Shown in pieces: positions 1 through 5,340 of a stretch of 8,899 nucleotides of DNA. The stretch comes from Campylobacteraceae bacterium (lineage in GTDB: Bacteria > Campylobacterota > Campylobacteria > Campylobacterales > Sulfurovaceae). The stretch lies in contig JALSQJ010000175.1 of assembly GCA_026985495.1 (NCBI GenBank), positions 1-8,899 of the forward strand, written 5' to 3'. The notes under the pieces were generated by a model. The model had not been told where the DNA came from. It did not search any database and saw nothing but the letters and a program-made list of their open reading frames with translations. A program made the translations under genes and the position numbers. The number at the start of each line of letters is the position of its first letter. The first letter of the stretch is position 1.

Positions 1-397
1 ACATAAGTTTTTCATACGCCCACTTAAACCAATCAAAACTTAAAAGTTTACTCTTAGCAGCCTTAAAGAGCCAAAATACAAAAGCAGCAATTGGTATTTT
101 AGCAACATAGAGAAGTAATCCAAAAAGTAATTTTCCCTGCACAAAAAAAGCTCCTGCTAAAATTCCAGCACCCTCTACACCAAACAGTAGAACTAAAAAT
201 ATAACCAAAAGAAGATAACGATTAGTATGTTGAATTTTAGTTTCAATTTTTTGAGTAATATGAAGAGACTCTATCTTTACATATATGGGCTTAGCAATAC
301 CTTCCCAGATAATCTCCTCAAAAAGAATAAATAGAAAGACCAATATAAATTGAAAAACAAGTAGCAGACGTTGGGCAATTTTTTCTAAAAACTCCAA
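1..397 (-). CDS. Partial polytopic inner-membrane protein of unknown function
   Basis: The first 132 codons are visible; the gene continues off the left edge. It starts with TTG at 397: an AAGGA ribosome binding site lies about 7 bases upstream and an in-frame TAA sits four codons before the TTG, so no earlier start is possible. Three hydrophobic stretches are visible: residues about 11-27, 60-85 and 89-111. Between the first two is a charged segment (about 31-59) with EEIIWEG and repeated Lys/Glu; after the third comes a basic, aromatic segment with FDWFKWAYEKL. From memory this pattern (WE near the first helix, a K-[IV]-containing third helix, then a WF-W-Y motif) resembles an unnamed bacterial membrane-protein family sometimes labelled bll5565-like, but I cannot verify that. 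It has its own promoter and follows rplS by 120 bp, so it is probably a separate transcription unit. Function unknown. Confidence 0.8.
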   Translation of the reverse strand, partial: MEFLEKIAQRLLLVFQFILVFLFILFEEIIWEGIAKPIYVKIESLHITQKIETKIQHTNRYLLLVIFLVLLFGVEGAGILAGAFFVQGKLLFGLLLYVAKIPIAAFVFWLFKAAKSKLLSFDWFKWAYEKLM

Positions 398-424
398 AAG
401 ATATCCTTATATCATAATTAGAAA

Positions 425-433
425 ATTATAGCA
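425..433 (-). promoter_or_regulatory. Extended -10 promoter for the left-edge membrane protein gene
   Basis: On the minus strand this reads TGCTATAAT, a perfect extended -10 (TGn plus TATAAT). It lies 27 bases before the TTG start at 397, which predicts transcription starting near 418 and a leader of about 20 bases. There is no convincing -35 hexamer, only AT-rich sequence, which fits what is known of the main sigma factor in Campylobacterota. Confidence 0.65.
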
Positions 434-442
434 GATAATAGT

Positions 443-490
443 AAAAAGAGGAATAGAATAGAGAAGGAGAAGAGAGGAATTTTCCCCTCT
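443..490 (-). terminator. Possible terminator after rplS
   Basis: Downstream of the rplS stop the minus strand forms a hairpin: AGAGG (486-490) pairs with CCTCT (473-477), extendable by two G-T pairs over an AAAA loop. It is followed by about 30 bases almost entirely of pyrimidines, ending in TTTTT at 443-447. The T-run is not directly next to the stem, so this is a weak or atypical intrinsic terminator. Its place between the operon end and the next promoter supports the call. Confidence 0.4.
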
Positions 491-517
491 TAATAGAACC
501 TGAGAAATAGATATAAA

Positions 518-877
518 TTATTTTCTTCTAAGCTCTTTAATTCTAGCTTTTTTACCTTTTAATGCTCTAAGATAGAAGAGTTTAGCACGTCTAACTCTAC
601 CACGTCTAACTACCTCAATACTCTCAATAGATTCAGAATAGATAGGGAAAATTCTCTCAACACCTACAGAGTTAGCACCAATTCTTCTAATCATCATTGT
701 ACGACCTGTACCTTGACCTCTAAGTGCTATACATACACCCTCAAAGTTTTGAACTCTTGTTTTATCGCCCTCTTTAATAGTAACAGCAACTCTTAATGTA
801 TCTCCTGCTCTAAACTCAGGAATAGATTTATTCTCTAATTGTGCTTGTTCAAAACTTTCAATATATTTATTTCTCAT
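518..877 (-). CDS. rplS: 50S ribosomal protein L19
   Basis: Structural protein of the large ribosomal subunit at the interface with the 30S subunit. The 119-residue product matches the usual L19 length (about 115-120). Family landmarks are the N-terminal MRNKYIE, the RAGDTLRV strand, the [12 protein letters not shown] turn, the [10 protein letters not shown] block and the C-terminal [17 protein letters not shown]. Two ATG codons are adjacent (880 and 877). The AAAGG ribosome binding site is 4 bases from the first and 7 from the second, and the MRNKYIE start is the usual one, so I place the start at 877. It is the last gene of the rpsP-khpA-rimM-trmD-rplS operon, 22 bases after trmD; the trmD-rplS pairing is common across bacteria. 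A hairpin follows it. Identification is secure. Confidence 0.97.
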   Translation of the reverse strand: MRNKYIESFEQAQLENKSIPEFRAGDTLRVAVTIKEGDKTRVQNFEGVCIALRGQGTGRTMMIRRIGANSVGVERIFPIYSESIESIEVVRRGRVRRAKLFYLRALKGKKARIKELRRK

Positions 878-902
878 CATTTAACCTTTGAAATTCATTT
901 GC

Positions 903-1583
903 TCACATTGAGCTTTTATGCATATCTGGTCTAAAGTATTTTGTTTTACACTTAGCCATCGCATTTTTTAAGTCTGAAATTTTAGCGTGATTTCCCTTTA
1001 ATAACTCTTGGGGAACACCAATTCCATTATAGACTTTTGGCTTTGAAAAAGAGGGGGCTTCAAGGAGAGATTTTTCAAAACTCTCTACACTTAAAGAGTC
1101 ACTATTCCCTAACACCCCATCTACATTTCTAGCAACTGCATCACACATCATCAAAGAGGGCAATTCGCCTCCCGTTAAGATAAAATCACCTACAGAAAAG
1201 AGTTCATCAGCCTCTTCTATAAAACGTTCATCTATACCTTCATAACGCCCAGATACAAAAACTATATGCTCTTTTTGAGCCAATCTTCTTGCATCATTCT
1301 GTTTAAAAGGTTTACCTACAGGTGTTGCCACAACAACATAAGCATTAGGAGAGTTCTCTTTTATGGCTGATATTGTGTCAAAAAGTGGTTGAGGGGTCAT
1401 CAACATCCCTGCTCCACCACCTATCATTGGTTCATCTACTTTCAAGTGTCTATTTGTCGTATAGTCTCGTGGATTAAAGAAATCAACCTCTATAAACCTA
1501 TTTTCTATTGCCCTACTCAAAATAGAATCTGAAAAGTACCCCTCTATGATTTTAGGAAAAAGGGTCATAAAAGTAAATTTCAT
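903..1583 (-). CDS. trmD: tRNA (guanine37-N1)-methyltransferase TrmD
   Basis: Uses S-adenosylmethionine to methylate N1 of G37 next to the anticodon of tRNAs with a G36-G37 pair, preventing +1 frameshifting. It is a trefoil-knot (SPOUT) enzyme that works as a dimer in the cytoplasm. Visible motifs: DEPMIGGGAGMLM near residues 50-62, SGRYEGIDER at 111-120, VGDFILTGGELP at 131-142, the DAVAR helix at 148-152 and VP-ELLKGNHA at 190-200. The position of the E. coli general-base Asp169 appears to be Glu167 here (in ESFE), a substitution I believe is common. At 226 residues it is slightly shorter than E. coli TrmD (255), lacking part of the C-terminal tail. An in-frame TTG lies one codon upstream at 1586, but the ATG at 1583 gives the expected MKFTFMTLFP. 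There is no clear Shine-Dalgarno; the start follows the rimM stop by 6 bases, so coupled translation is likely. Confidence 0.97.
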   Translation of the reverse strand: MKFTFMTLFPKIIEGYFSDSILSRAIENRFIEVDFFNPRDYTTNRHLKVDEPMIGGGAGMLMTPQPLFDTISAIKENSPNAYVVVATPVGKPFKQNDARRLAQKEHIVFVSGRYEGIDERFIEEADELFSVGDFILTGGELPSLMMCDAVARNVDGVLGNSDSLSVESFEKSLLEAPSFSKPKVYNGIGVPQELLKGNHAKISDLKNAMAKCKTKYFRPDMHKSSM

Positions 1584-1589
1584 CAAAAT

Positions 1590-2120
1590 CTACGAGGCTT
1601 CCAAAATCTCTTTAGCATCTTTAGTCAAAACCACCTGTTTTTCAACATTGGTCTCTAGTACATATCTTTCAATATATGGCACTAAAAATGTTTTTGAGAA
1701 TCCATCTTCTACTAGTTTTGCATCGGTCTCAATAAACATATAGTTCACCTCTGCTAACCGTTGCATCTCTAAAACTTTTCCAAGAGTAATACCCTCTTCT
1801 ACTACAGAACAGGTTTCAATCTCAAACCAAAAATGTTCACCCTCTTTTAGTTGACATCTCTCTTTGGTCTCTTCTAAAGAGGCATAAATTTTAGTATTGA
1901 TTAGCTTCTTTGCATAATCAACACCCTCATACCCTTTAAAACGAACAATACCTCTATCAAGATTAACACTTAAAATCTCTAATTTTCCAGAGCTTGTTTC
2001 AAAACTGTAACCAACTTTAAACTGCTCTGGAAAATCTGTATGAATATGGAGCTTCAAATCACCTTGAAGACCATGTGTTTTGCCTACTTGGGCAATAAAA
2101 AAACGTTTTACTTGACCCAT
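1590..2120 (-). CDS. rimM: Ribosome maturation factor RimM
   Basis: Assembly factor that binds the 30S head (S19 region) and assists late 16S rRNA folding; cytoplasmic. The 176 residues match the family (about 170-185). The N-terminal RimM beta-barrel shows IAQVGKTHGLQGDLKLHIHTD at roughly residues 9-29 (the G-HG-G-K signature) and FKGYEGVDYAKKLIN at 61-75. The C-terminal PRC-barrel domain includes HFWFEIETCSV (96-106), LGKV (113-116) and the FLVPYIERYVLE block (145-156). ATG at 2120 is 3 bases after the khpA stop with only a weak purine stretch before it, so its translation is probably coupled to khpA. It sits between khpA and trmD, the usual place in this operon. Confidence 0.96.
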   Translation of the reverse strand: MGQVKRFFIAQVGKTHGLQGDLKLHIHTDFPEQFKVGYSFETSSGKLEILSVNLDRGIVRFKGYEGVDYAKKLINTKIYASLEETKERCQLKEGEHFWFEIETCSVVEEGITLGKVLEMQRLAEVNYMFIETDAKLVEDGFSKTFLVPYIERYVLETNVEKQVVLTKDAKEILEAS

Positions 2121-2123
2121 AAA

Positions 2124-2366
2124 CTACTTTTTTGACTCAACATTAACACGGTAATTTGTTCCACCTTTGGCTTTACAACCAGAGATAACCGTCTTAATAG
2201 AGTTAATCATTCGTCCCTCTTTACCAATAAGTTTACCGACATCTTCTGCATTTGCAACAATGGTAATCTCATTGTAGTTTACTTCCAAATTTTTTACTGA
2301 AACAGCAATATCTTCTGGATGACTCACTAACAGTTTGGCATATTCAGCGACGAATTCTGTAACCAT
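2124..2366 (-). CDS. khpA: KH-domain RNA-binding protein KhpA
   Basis: A small single-KH-domain protein (80 residues). The family (KhpA, formerly YlqC) binds RNA, often as a partner of KhpB/EloR, and has been linked to post-transcriptional control and cell growth in Gram-positive bacteria; its exact role in Campylobacterota is less clear. The diagnostic GxxG loop is visible as IGKEGR, with glycines at residues 48 and 51, flanked by the alpha-helices of a type II KH fold (ITIVANAEDVGKLIG, then INSIKTVISG). The C-terminus is basic (VESKK). ATG at 2366 follows the rpsP stop by 5 bases without an obvious Shine-Dalgarno, pointing to coupled translation. Placement between rpsP and rimM is the standard arrangement. 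Confidence 0.93.
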   Translation of the reverse strand: MVTEFVAEYAKLLVSHPEDIAVSVKNLEVNYNEITIVANAEDVGKLIGKEGRMINSIKTVISGCKAKGGTNYRVNVESKK

Positions 2367-2371
2367 AACGA

Positions 2372-2599
2372 CTATTTACCAGTGATTTTTTTAACTCTGT
2401 CACTCATTTGAGCACCAACACCTAACCAGTAATCCATTCTCTCTGTATCTACTGTTAAGTTATTCTCTTTAATCATGGGATTATAGTGACCAATTGATTC
2501 AATCCAACCACCATCTCTTCTTTTTCTGCTATCTGTTACTACGATTCTATAAAATGGCATTTTTTTTCTACCCATTCTTGTAAGTCTAATTGTTGTCAT
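2372..2599 (-). CDS. rpsP: 30S ribosomal protein S16
   Basis: Small-subunit protein that stabilises the 16S rRNA 5' and central domains during assembly. The 75-residue product has the standard opening [20 protein letters not shown], the [19 protein letters not shown] block (residues about 23-41) and a C-terminal segment with [14 protein letters not shown]. Length agrees with short S16 proteins. ATG at 2599 is preceded by a clear AAGGA site at 2605-2609 with a 5-base spacer. It is the first gene of the translation operon; upstream is a 193-bp spacer with several inverted repeats, which may hold a control element. An 8-A run (minus strand, 2560-2567) encodes part of the RKKM motif. Confidence 0.97.
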   Translation of the reverse strand: MTTIRLTRMGRKKMPFYRIVVTDSRKRRDGGWIESIGHYNPMIKENNLTVDTERMDYWLGVGAQMSDRVKKITGK

Positions 2600-2616
2600 T
2601 TGTATCCTTGAAATTT

Positions 2617-2625
2617 ACTATAATA
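2617..2625 (-). promoter_or_regulatory. Candidate -10 element for the rpsP operon
   Basis: Minus-strand TATTATAGT contains two overlapping -10-like hexamers, TATTAT (2620-2625) and TATAGT (2617-2622). Use of either would start transcription only 10-14 bases before the start codon and almost on top of the ribosome binding site at 2605-2609, giving a very short leader. A second candidate, the extended -10-like TGCTATGTT at 2694-2702, would give a leader of about 90 bases. Sequence alone does not decide between them. Confidence 0.35.
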
Positions 2626-2690
2626 TTTCAGCATGTGGGTAACTAATCCAAAACGTGAAACGTCACGTGAGTTGTCTGCTGAAAACAACT
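2626..2690 (-). promoter_or_regulatory. Inverted-repeat cluster, possible pseudoknotted leader of rpsP
   Basis: In minus-strand RNA order: stem AGTTGT (2685-2690) with ACAACT (2670-2675) encloses a 9-base loop TTTCAGCAG. Eight loop bases, TTTCAGCA, are exactly complementary to TGCTGAAA at 2626-2633, which lies about 17 bases before the Shine-Dalgarno. Between them is another perfect stem, ACGTGA (2663-2668) with TCACGT (2653-2658), over a CGTT loop. The layout fits an H-type pseudoknot with an inserted hairpin. This is structure seen in sequence; any role in autoregulating the S16 operon is inference, and it requires transcription to begin upstream of about 2690. Confidence 0.4.
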
Positions 2691-2710
2691 ACCAACATAG
2701 CACTGACAAC

Positions 2711-2729
2711 TGTTCTTAATGAGAGAACA
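2711..2729 (-). repeat. Short perfect inverted repeat in the ffh-rpsP spacer
   Basis: On the minus strand TGTTCT (2724-2729) and AGAACA (2711-2716) form a 6-bp stem around a 7-base loop. It is the second of four inverted repeats in this spacer and directly precedes the AGTTGTC copy at 2705-2711. Not followed by a T-run, so not a standard terminator. Confidence 0.45.
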
Positions 2730-2752
2730 CTCATCAGCACTACAAAAGCGAA

Positions 2753-2779
2753 TTTTATCTAATTTTCTATTAGATAAAA
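2753..2779 (-). terminator. 11-bp AT-rich hairpin after ffh, weak terminator or processing site
   Basis: A perfect 11-bp inverted repeat, TTTTATCTAAT and ATTAGATAAAA, with a 5-base loop begins 13 bases after the ffh stop codon. The stem has only one G-C pair, and on the minus strand it is followed by TTCGCTTTTG rather than a clean T-run, so termination would be inefficient. It may instead protect the ffh mRNA 3' end or be an RNase site. The position right after a stop codon argues against chance. Confidence 0.45.
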
Positions 2780-2792
2780 CTTGTATAAAACC

Positions 2793-4133
2793 TTATCTTG
2801 GAATTCCTCCACCTTGTGCCTGTTTCATCATCTCTTGCATCTGCTTCATTCCACCTTTTCCTGAAAGCTGTTTTGCCATCTTTCCTGCATTTTTAAACTG
2901 CTTCAAGACTCGATTAACATGCATTTGAGACATTCCAGCACCAGCAGCGAGTCTTCTTTTTCGTGTATTGTTTAACAAGTCTGGATTTTCACGCTCTTTT
3001 GGAGTCATAGATGAGATTAATGCTCTTATCTGCTTCATCTCAGTAGAGTTTTCCAAATCCATATCACCAATCTGTTTCGCCATTGCTCCCATACCTGGAA
3101 TCATACTCATAATAGATTTCATTGAACCCAATTTTTTCATAGACTCCATCTGCTCTAAAAAGTCATTAAAGTTAAACTTACCTTTTTTAATCTTTTTAGA
3201 GAGTTGTTTAGCTTGTTTTTCATCAATAATGTTAGCCGTTCTTTCAGCCAAAGACTCCAAATCTCCAGCGCCCATAAGACGTGAAACCACTCTCTCTGGA
3301 ATAAACTGTTCAAGGTCAGGCATCTTCTCCCCTGCCCCAATGAAACGTAACGGAACACCCACTTGATGGGCAATACCCATAGCAACTCCACCTTTAGAAT
3401 CACCATCAAATTTACTTAGAACTACCCCTGTTATTCCAATTTTATCTTTAAATGTTTGAGCAGTACGAACAGCGTCCATACCTGTCATAGCATCTGCCAC
3501 ATAAAAGAGTTCATCTGGATTTGCTACCTTTTTGATACTAGCCAACTCTTCCATAAGTTCATCATCAATAGCCAAACGACCTGCTGTATCAATTAAAACT
3601 ACATCATAAAGCTCTTTTTCACCTTTTGCTAACGCCTCTTTTACAATTTGATTTGGAGTTTTATCTTCATCTGCTACTAAAGTTACATCTATCTGTTCAC
3701 AAATTTGACGCAACTGCTCAACTGCAGCCAAACGCTGTAAATCGGCAGCAGCAATAAGAACTTTTTTCTTTTTTTGCTCTTTTAAAAAGTAGGCTAATTT
3801 ACCTGTAGTAGTTGTTTTACCTGACCCTTGAAGACCAATCATCAATACAACTGTAGGTGGTTTTGATGCAAAAACGAATCCTTGATTTCCTTTTGCTGTC
3901 AAAATACGAGTTAAATCATTTTGTAAAGCTTTTAAAAACTTCTCTTTACCAACATCACCTTTAACCTCTTTTTCAACATTGGTTAAAAGCTCTTTTACAA
4001 CTTTGTGATGAACATCGGCTTTAAGAAGTGATTTTTTTAACTCTTTTAATGCTTTAGCTAACGCTTTATTATCATCATAAAAACGAATCTTATCTATCGC
4101 ACCTTTAAAACTATCGGTTAGGGTATCAAACAT
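2793..4133 (-). CDS. ffh: Signal recognition particle protein Ffh (SRP54)
   Basis: GTPase that binds 4.5S RNA and hydrophobic signal anchors of nascent chains and delivers ribosomes to FtsY at the inner membrane. At 446 residues it is normal for the family. The N-domain helix bundle (about 1-90) precedes the G domain: P-loop GLQGSGKTT at 100-108, AADLQRLAA at 129-137, DTAGRL at 182-187, SKFDGDSKGG at 240-249 and GAGEK at 266-270. The methionine-rich M domain (about 325-446) contains SMIPGMG (343-349) and the RNA-binding RKRRLAAGAGMSQMHVNRVLKQF region (391-413), then a tail of repeated Met/Gln/Lys. In the second G motif the usual Pro (RPAA) is Leu here. ATG at 4133 has an AAGAG ribosome binding site, and an extended -10 promoter lies just upstream. 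No 4.5S RNA gene is visible nearby. Confidence 0.98.
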   Translation of the reverse strand: MFDTLTDSFKGAIDKIRFYDDNKALAKALKELKKSLLKADVHHKVVKELLTNVEKEVKGDVGKEKFLKALQNDLTRILTAKGNQGFVFASKPPTVVLMIGLQGSGKTTTTGKLAYFLKEQKKKKVLIAAADLQRLAAVEQLRQICEQIDVTLVADEDKTPNQIVKEALAKGEKELYDVVLIDTAGRLAIDDELMEELASIKKVANPDELFYVADAMTGMDAVRTAQTFKDKIGITGVVLSKFDGDSKGGVAMGIAHQVGVPLRFIGAGEKMPDLEQFIPERVVSRLMGAGDLESLAERTANIIDEKQAKQLSKKIKKGKFNFNDFLEQMESMKKLGSMKSIMSMIPGMGAMAKQIGDMDLENSTEMKQIRALISSMTPKERENPDLLNNTRKRRLAAGAGMSQMHVNRVLKQFKNAGKMAKQLSGKGGMKQMQEMMKQAQGGGIPR

Positions 4134-4166
4134 GTTTTCTCTTTTTAATATAAAATTATTAACGCG

Positions 4167-4175
4167 ATTATAGCA
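4167..4175 (-). promoter_or_regulatory. Extended -10 promoter for ffh
   Basis: Minus-strand TGCTATAAT, the same 9-mer as the promoter at 425-433, lies between the small membrane peptide gene and ffh. It is 33 bases before the ffh ATG, predicting a leader of about 25-28 bases containing the AAGAG ribosome binding site. No good -35 is seen. Thus ffh can be expressed independently of the upstream waaA group. Confidence 0.7.
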
Positions 4176-4190
4176 AAATTGGATTAAAGG

Positions 4191-4301
4191 TTATTTTTTA
4201 CCTTTTTTATCATCATCTTTTTTAGGTGATTTTAACACAAAGTAGAAAACTACTAAAATAACTACATAGATTATATAATAGTATATATTATCTTCTGGCA
4301 T
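4191..4301 (-). CDS. 36-residue single-pass membrane peptide (hypothetical)
   Basis: A 36-codon frame too short for common gene cut-offs. ATG at 4301 is preceded by a perfect AAGGAG (4307-4312) with a 5-base spacer; the site overlaps the TAA of the pseudouridine synthase gene, so the two are probably co-translated. The product has an acidic N-terminus (MPEDN), a Tyr/Ile/Val-rich membrane helix at about residues 6-23 and a hydrophilic tail of Lys and Asp (KSPKKDDDKKGKK). The positive-inside rule predicts the N-terminus outside and the C-terminus in the cytoplasm. It ends 16 bases before the ffh promoter, so it belongs to the waaA operon's end rather than to ffh. I do not recognise the family. 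Strong ribosome binding site, coherent topology and neat placement make it credible; function unknown. Confidence 0.7.
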   Translation of the reverse strand: MPEDNIYYYIIYVVILVVFYFVLKSPKKDDDKKGKK

Positions 4302-4310
4302 AATAACTCC

Positions 4311-5051
4311 TTATTTATATTTTTGTATATCTCTAGGCTCTTTGGCTTCAAAAGCGTACCCTAAAAGAGAGATGGCTTTAGCATGAAGCAGAATTCTTTT
4401 TGAACGGGTAACTGAACCGTAACGCTCATCACCTACAATAGGGTGACCAATGCTAGAGAGATGCACCCGAATTTGGTGGGTACGTCCTGTCATGATTTCT
4501 ATCTCTACTTTAGATTTCTTACCCTGAATCTCTATAGGCTTCACAATGGTAATGGCAGGTCGTCCATGCTCTTCATCTATTTCAGAGAATGCTTTTCCCC
4601 CCTGTTTATGAGTTCGTATTGGTGCATCTATCTTAATCTCTTCACAAAAAACACCTTCAACCCATGCTACATAACGCTTTTTTACTTTTCGTTGTTTAAA
4701 CGCAGCAATCGCATCTTGTAAAAACTCTTCATTTCTAGCCAACAGTAAAACTCCTGATGTGTCTCGGTCAAGACGATGAATAAGCTCTGTCTCATCTTCC
4801 TCAATCGCTTCGGCTAACTCATAGGTATCTAAAAGGGCTGGTTTGTTAATAGCAACAATGTTCTCATCTTGATAGATGATTTTTACTCTATCTAAACTCT
4901 CTACTCTAAAGTGTGTATCATTTGGCATTTCAGCTCTAGCAATCTTAATTTTTTTATCAAGGAAATAGACCAATCCACGGTCAATTAACTCTTTTGCTTT
5001 TTTATTTGAAATACCCTCTTGCGTGGCAAGTAATTTATATGCTTTTTCCAT
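4311..5051 (-). CDS. RluA-family pseudouridine synthase
   Basis: Converts specific uridines in rRNA (possibly tRNA) to pseudouridine; the target cannot be read from sequence. The 246 residues include an N-terminal S4-like RNA-binding segment (about 2-52, with SNKKAKELIDRGLVYF) and the catalytic domain. The signature HRLDRDTSG is at 92-100 with the catalytic Asp at 95; NKPALL at 69-74 and GRTHQIRVHL at 189-198 complete the active site, followed by HPIVGDERYG (203-212). The spacer between NKPA and HRLD is short compared with RluD, so RluC-like or a lineage-specific member is possible. The start at 5051 overlaps the upstream DUF167 gene by 17 bases, and the stop overlaps the ribosome binding site of the small peptide gene, indicating one translationally coupled unit. 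In C. jejuni the same position (Cj0708, from memory) holds the corresponding gene. Confidence 0.93.
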   Translation of the reverse strand: MEKAYKLLATQEGISNKKAKELIDRGLVYFLDKKIKIARAEMPNDTHFRVESLDRVKIIYQDENIVAINKPALLDTYELAEAIEEDETELIHRLDRDTSGVLLLARNEEFLQDAIAAFKQRKVKKRYVAWVEGVFCEEIKIDAPIRTHKQGGKAFSEIDEEHGRPAITIVKPIEIQGKKSKVEIEIMTGRTHQIRVHLSSIGHPIVGDERYGSVTRSKRILLHAKAISLLGYAFEAKEPRDIQKYK

Positions 5052-5340
5052 CTTCTATCTCTTTCATTTTTTCTTCAAACTTCTCTGTTAAAGGGAAACA
5101 GATACGTTTAATTTTACTACTCTCTCCAGATTTAAAAATTATCTCATTTTTAGAGACTTTAAACATCTTAGAGAGAAATTTAACCAACTCTTTGTTAGCA
5201 GCTCCCTCAACAGCAGCAGCCTTAATACGAATTTTTAGAGCATCTTCTCCATAAAGTCCACAAATCTCATTTTTACTTGCAGATGGTTGAGCTTTTACCC
5301 TTAAAGTAACCATCTCATTCTCTATCTCATAACACTTCAT
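5035..5340 (-). CDS. DUF167 (YggU-family) protein
   Basis: A 101-residue protein of the conserved DUF167/YggU family, whose biochemical role is not established. Family landmarks: the opening strand VTLRVKAQPSASKNEI (11-26), GEDALKIRIKAAAVEGAAN (31-49), the helix ELVKFLSKMFKVSK (51-64) and the SGESSKIKR motif (71-79). ATG at 5340 overlaps the end of waaA by 14 bases; an internal Met at residue 10 (5313) is an alternative start closer to the conserved core. Its 3' end overlaps the next gene by 17 bases. No good Shine-Dalgarno is seen at 5340, so translation probably relies on ribosomes ending waaA. The C-terminal tail after residue 85 is Lys/Glu-rich and variable. Confidence 0.9.
   Translation of the reverse strand: MKCYEIENEMVTLRVKAQPSASKNEICGLYGEDALKIRIKAAAVEGAANKELVKFLSKMFKVSKNEIIFKSGESSKIKRICFPLTEKFEEKMKEIEDGKSI

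Noticed and set aside
2560..2567. 8-base A/T run in rpsP as a phase-variable tract
   Set aside because: It encodes the conserved RKKM of an essential ribosomal protein, and phase variation in this phylum usually involves G/C tracts.
2663..2734. A 23-codon minus-strand frame (ATG 2734) in the ffh-rpsP spacer, hydrophobic, as a possible leader peptide
   Set aside because: No Shine-Dalgarno upstream, and the sequence is better explained by the overlapping inverted repeats. Ribo-seq would be needed to revive it.
2705..2742. CTGATGAG followed by a TGTTCT/AGAACA stem, resembling the hammerhead ribozyme core
   Set aside because: The required GAAA after stem II is absent (the sequence is GTTG), and no stem III with a cleavage site is seen.
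2600..2792. 4.5S (SRP) RNA gene next to ffh
   Set aside because: No GGAA-type tetraloop with the conserved asymmetric-loop sequence of SRP RNA on either strand; the hairpins here are short and AT-rich.
2719..3366. Plus-strand frames across ffh and other genes
   Set aside because: They mirror well-supported minus-strand genes, have no ribosome binding sites and give Cys/Ser/Phe-rich products typical of antisense shadows.
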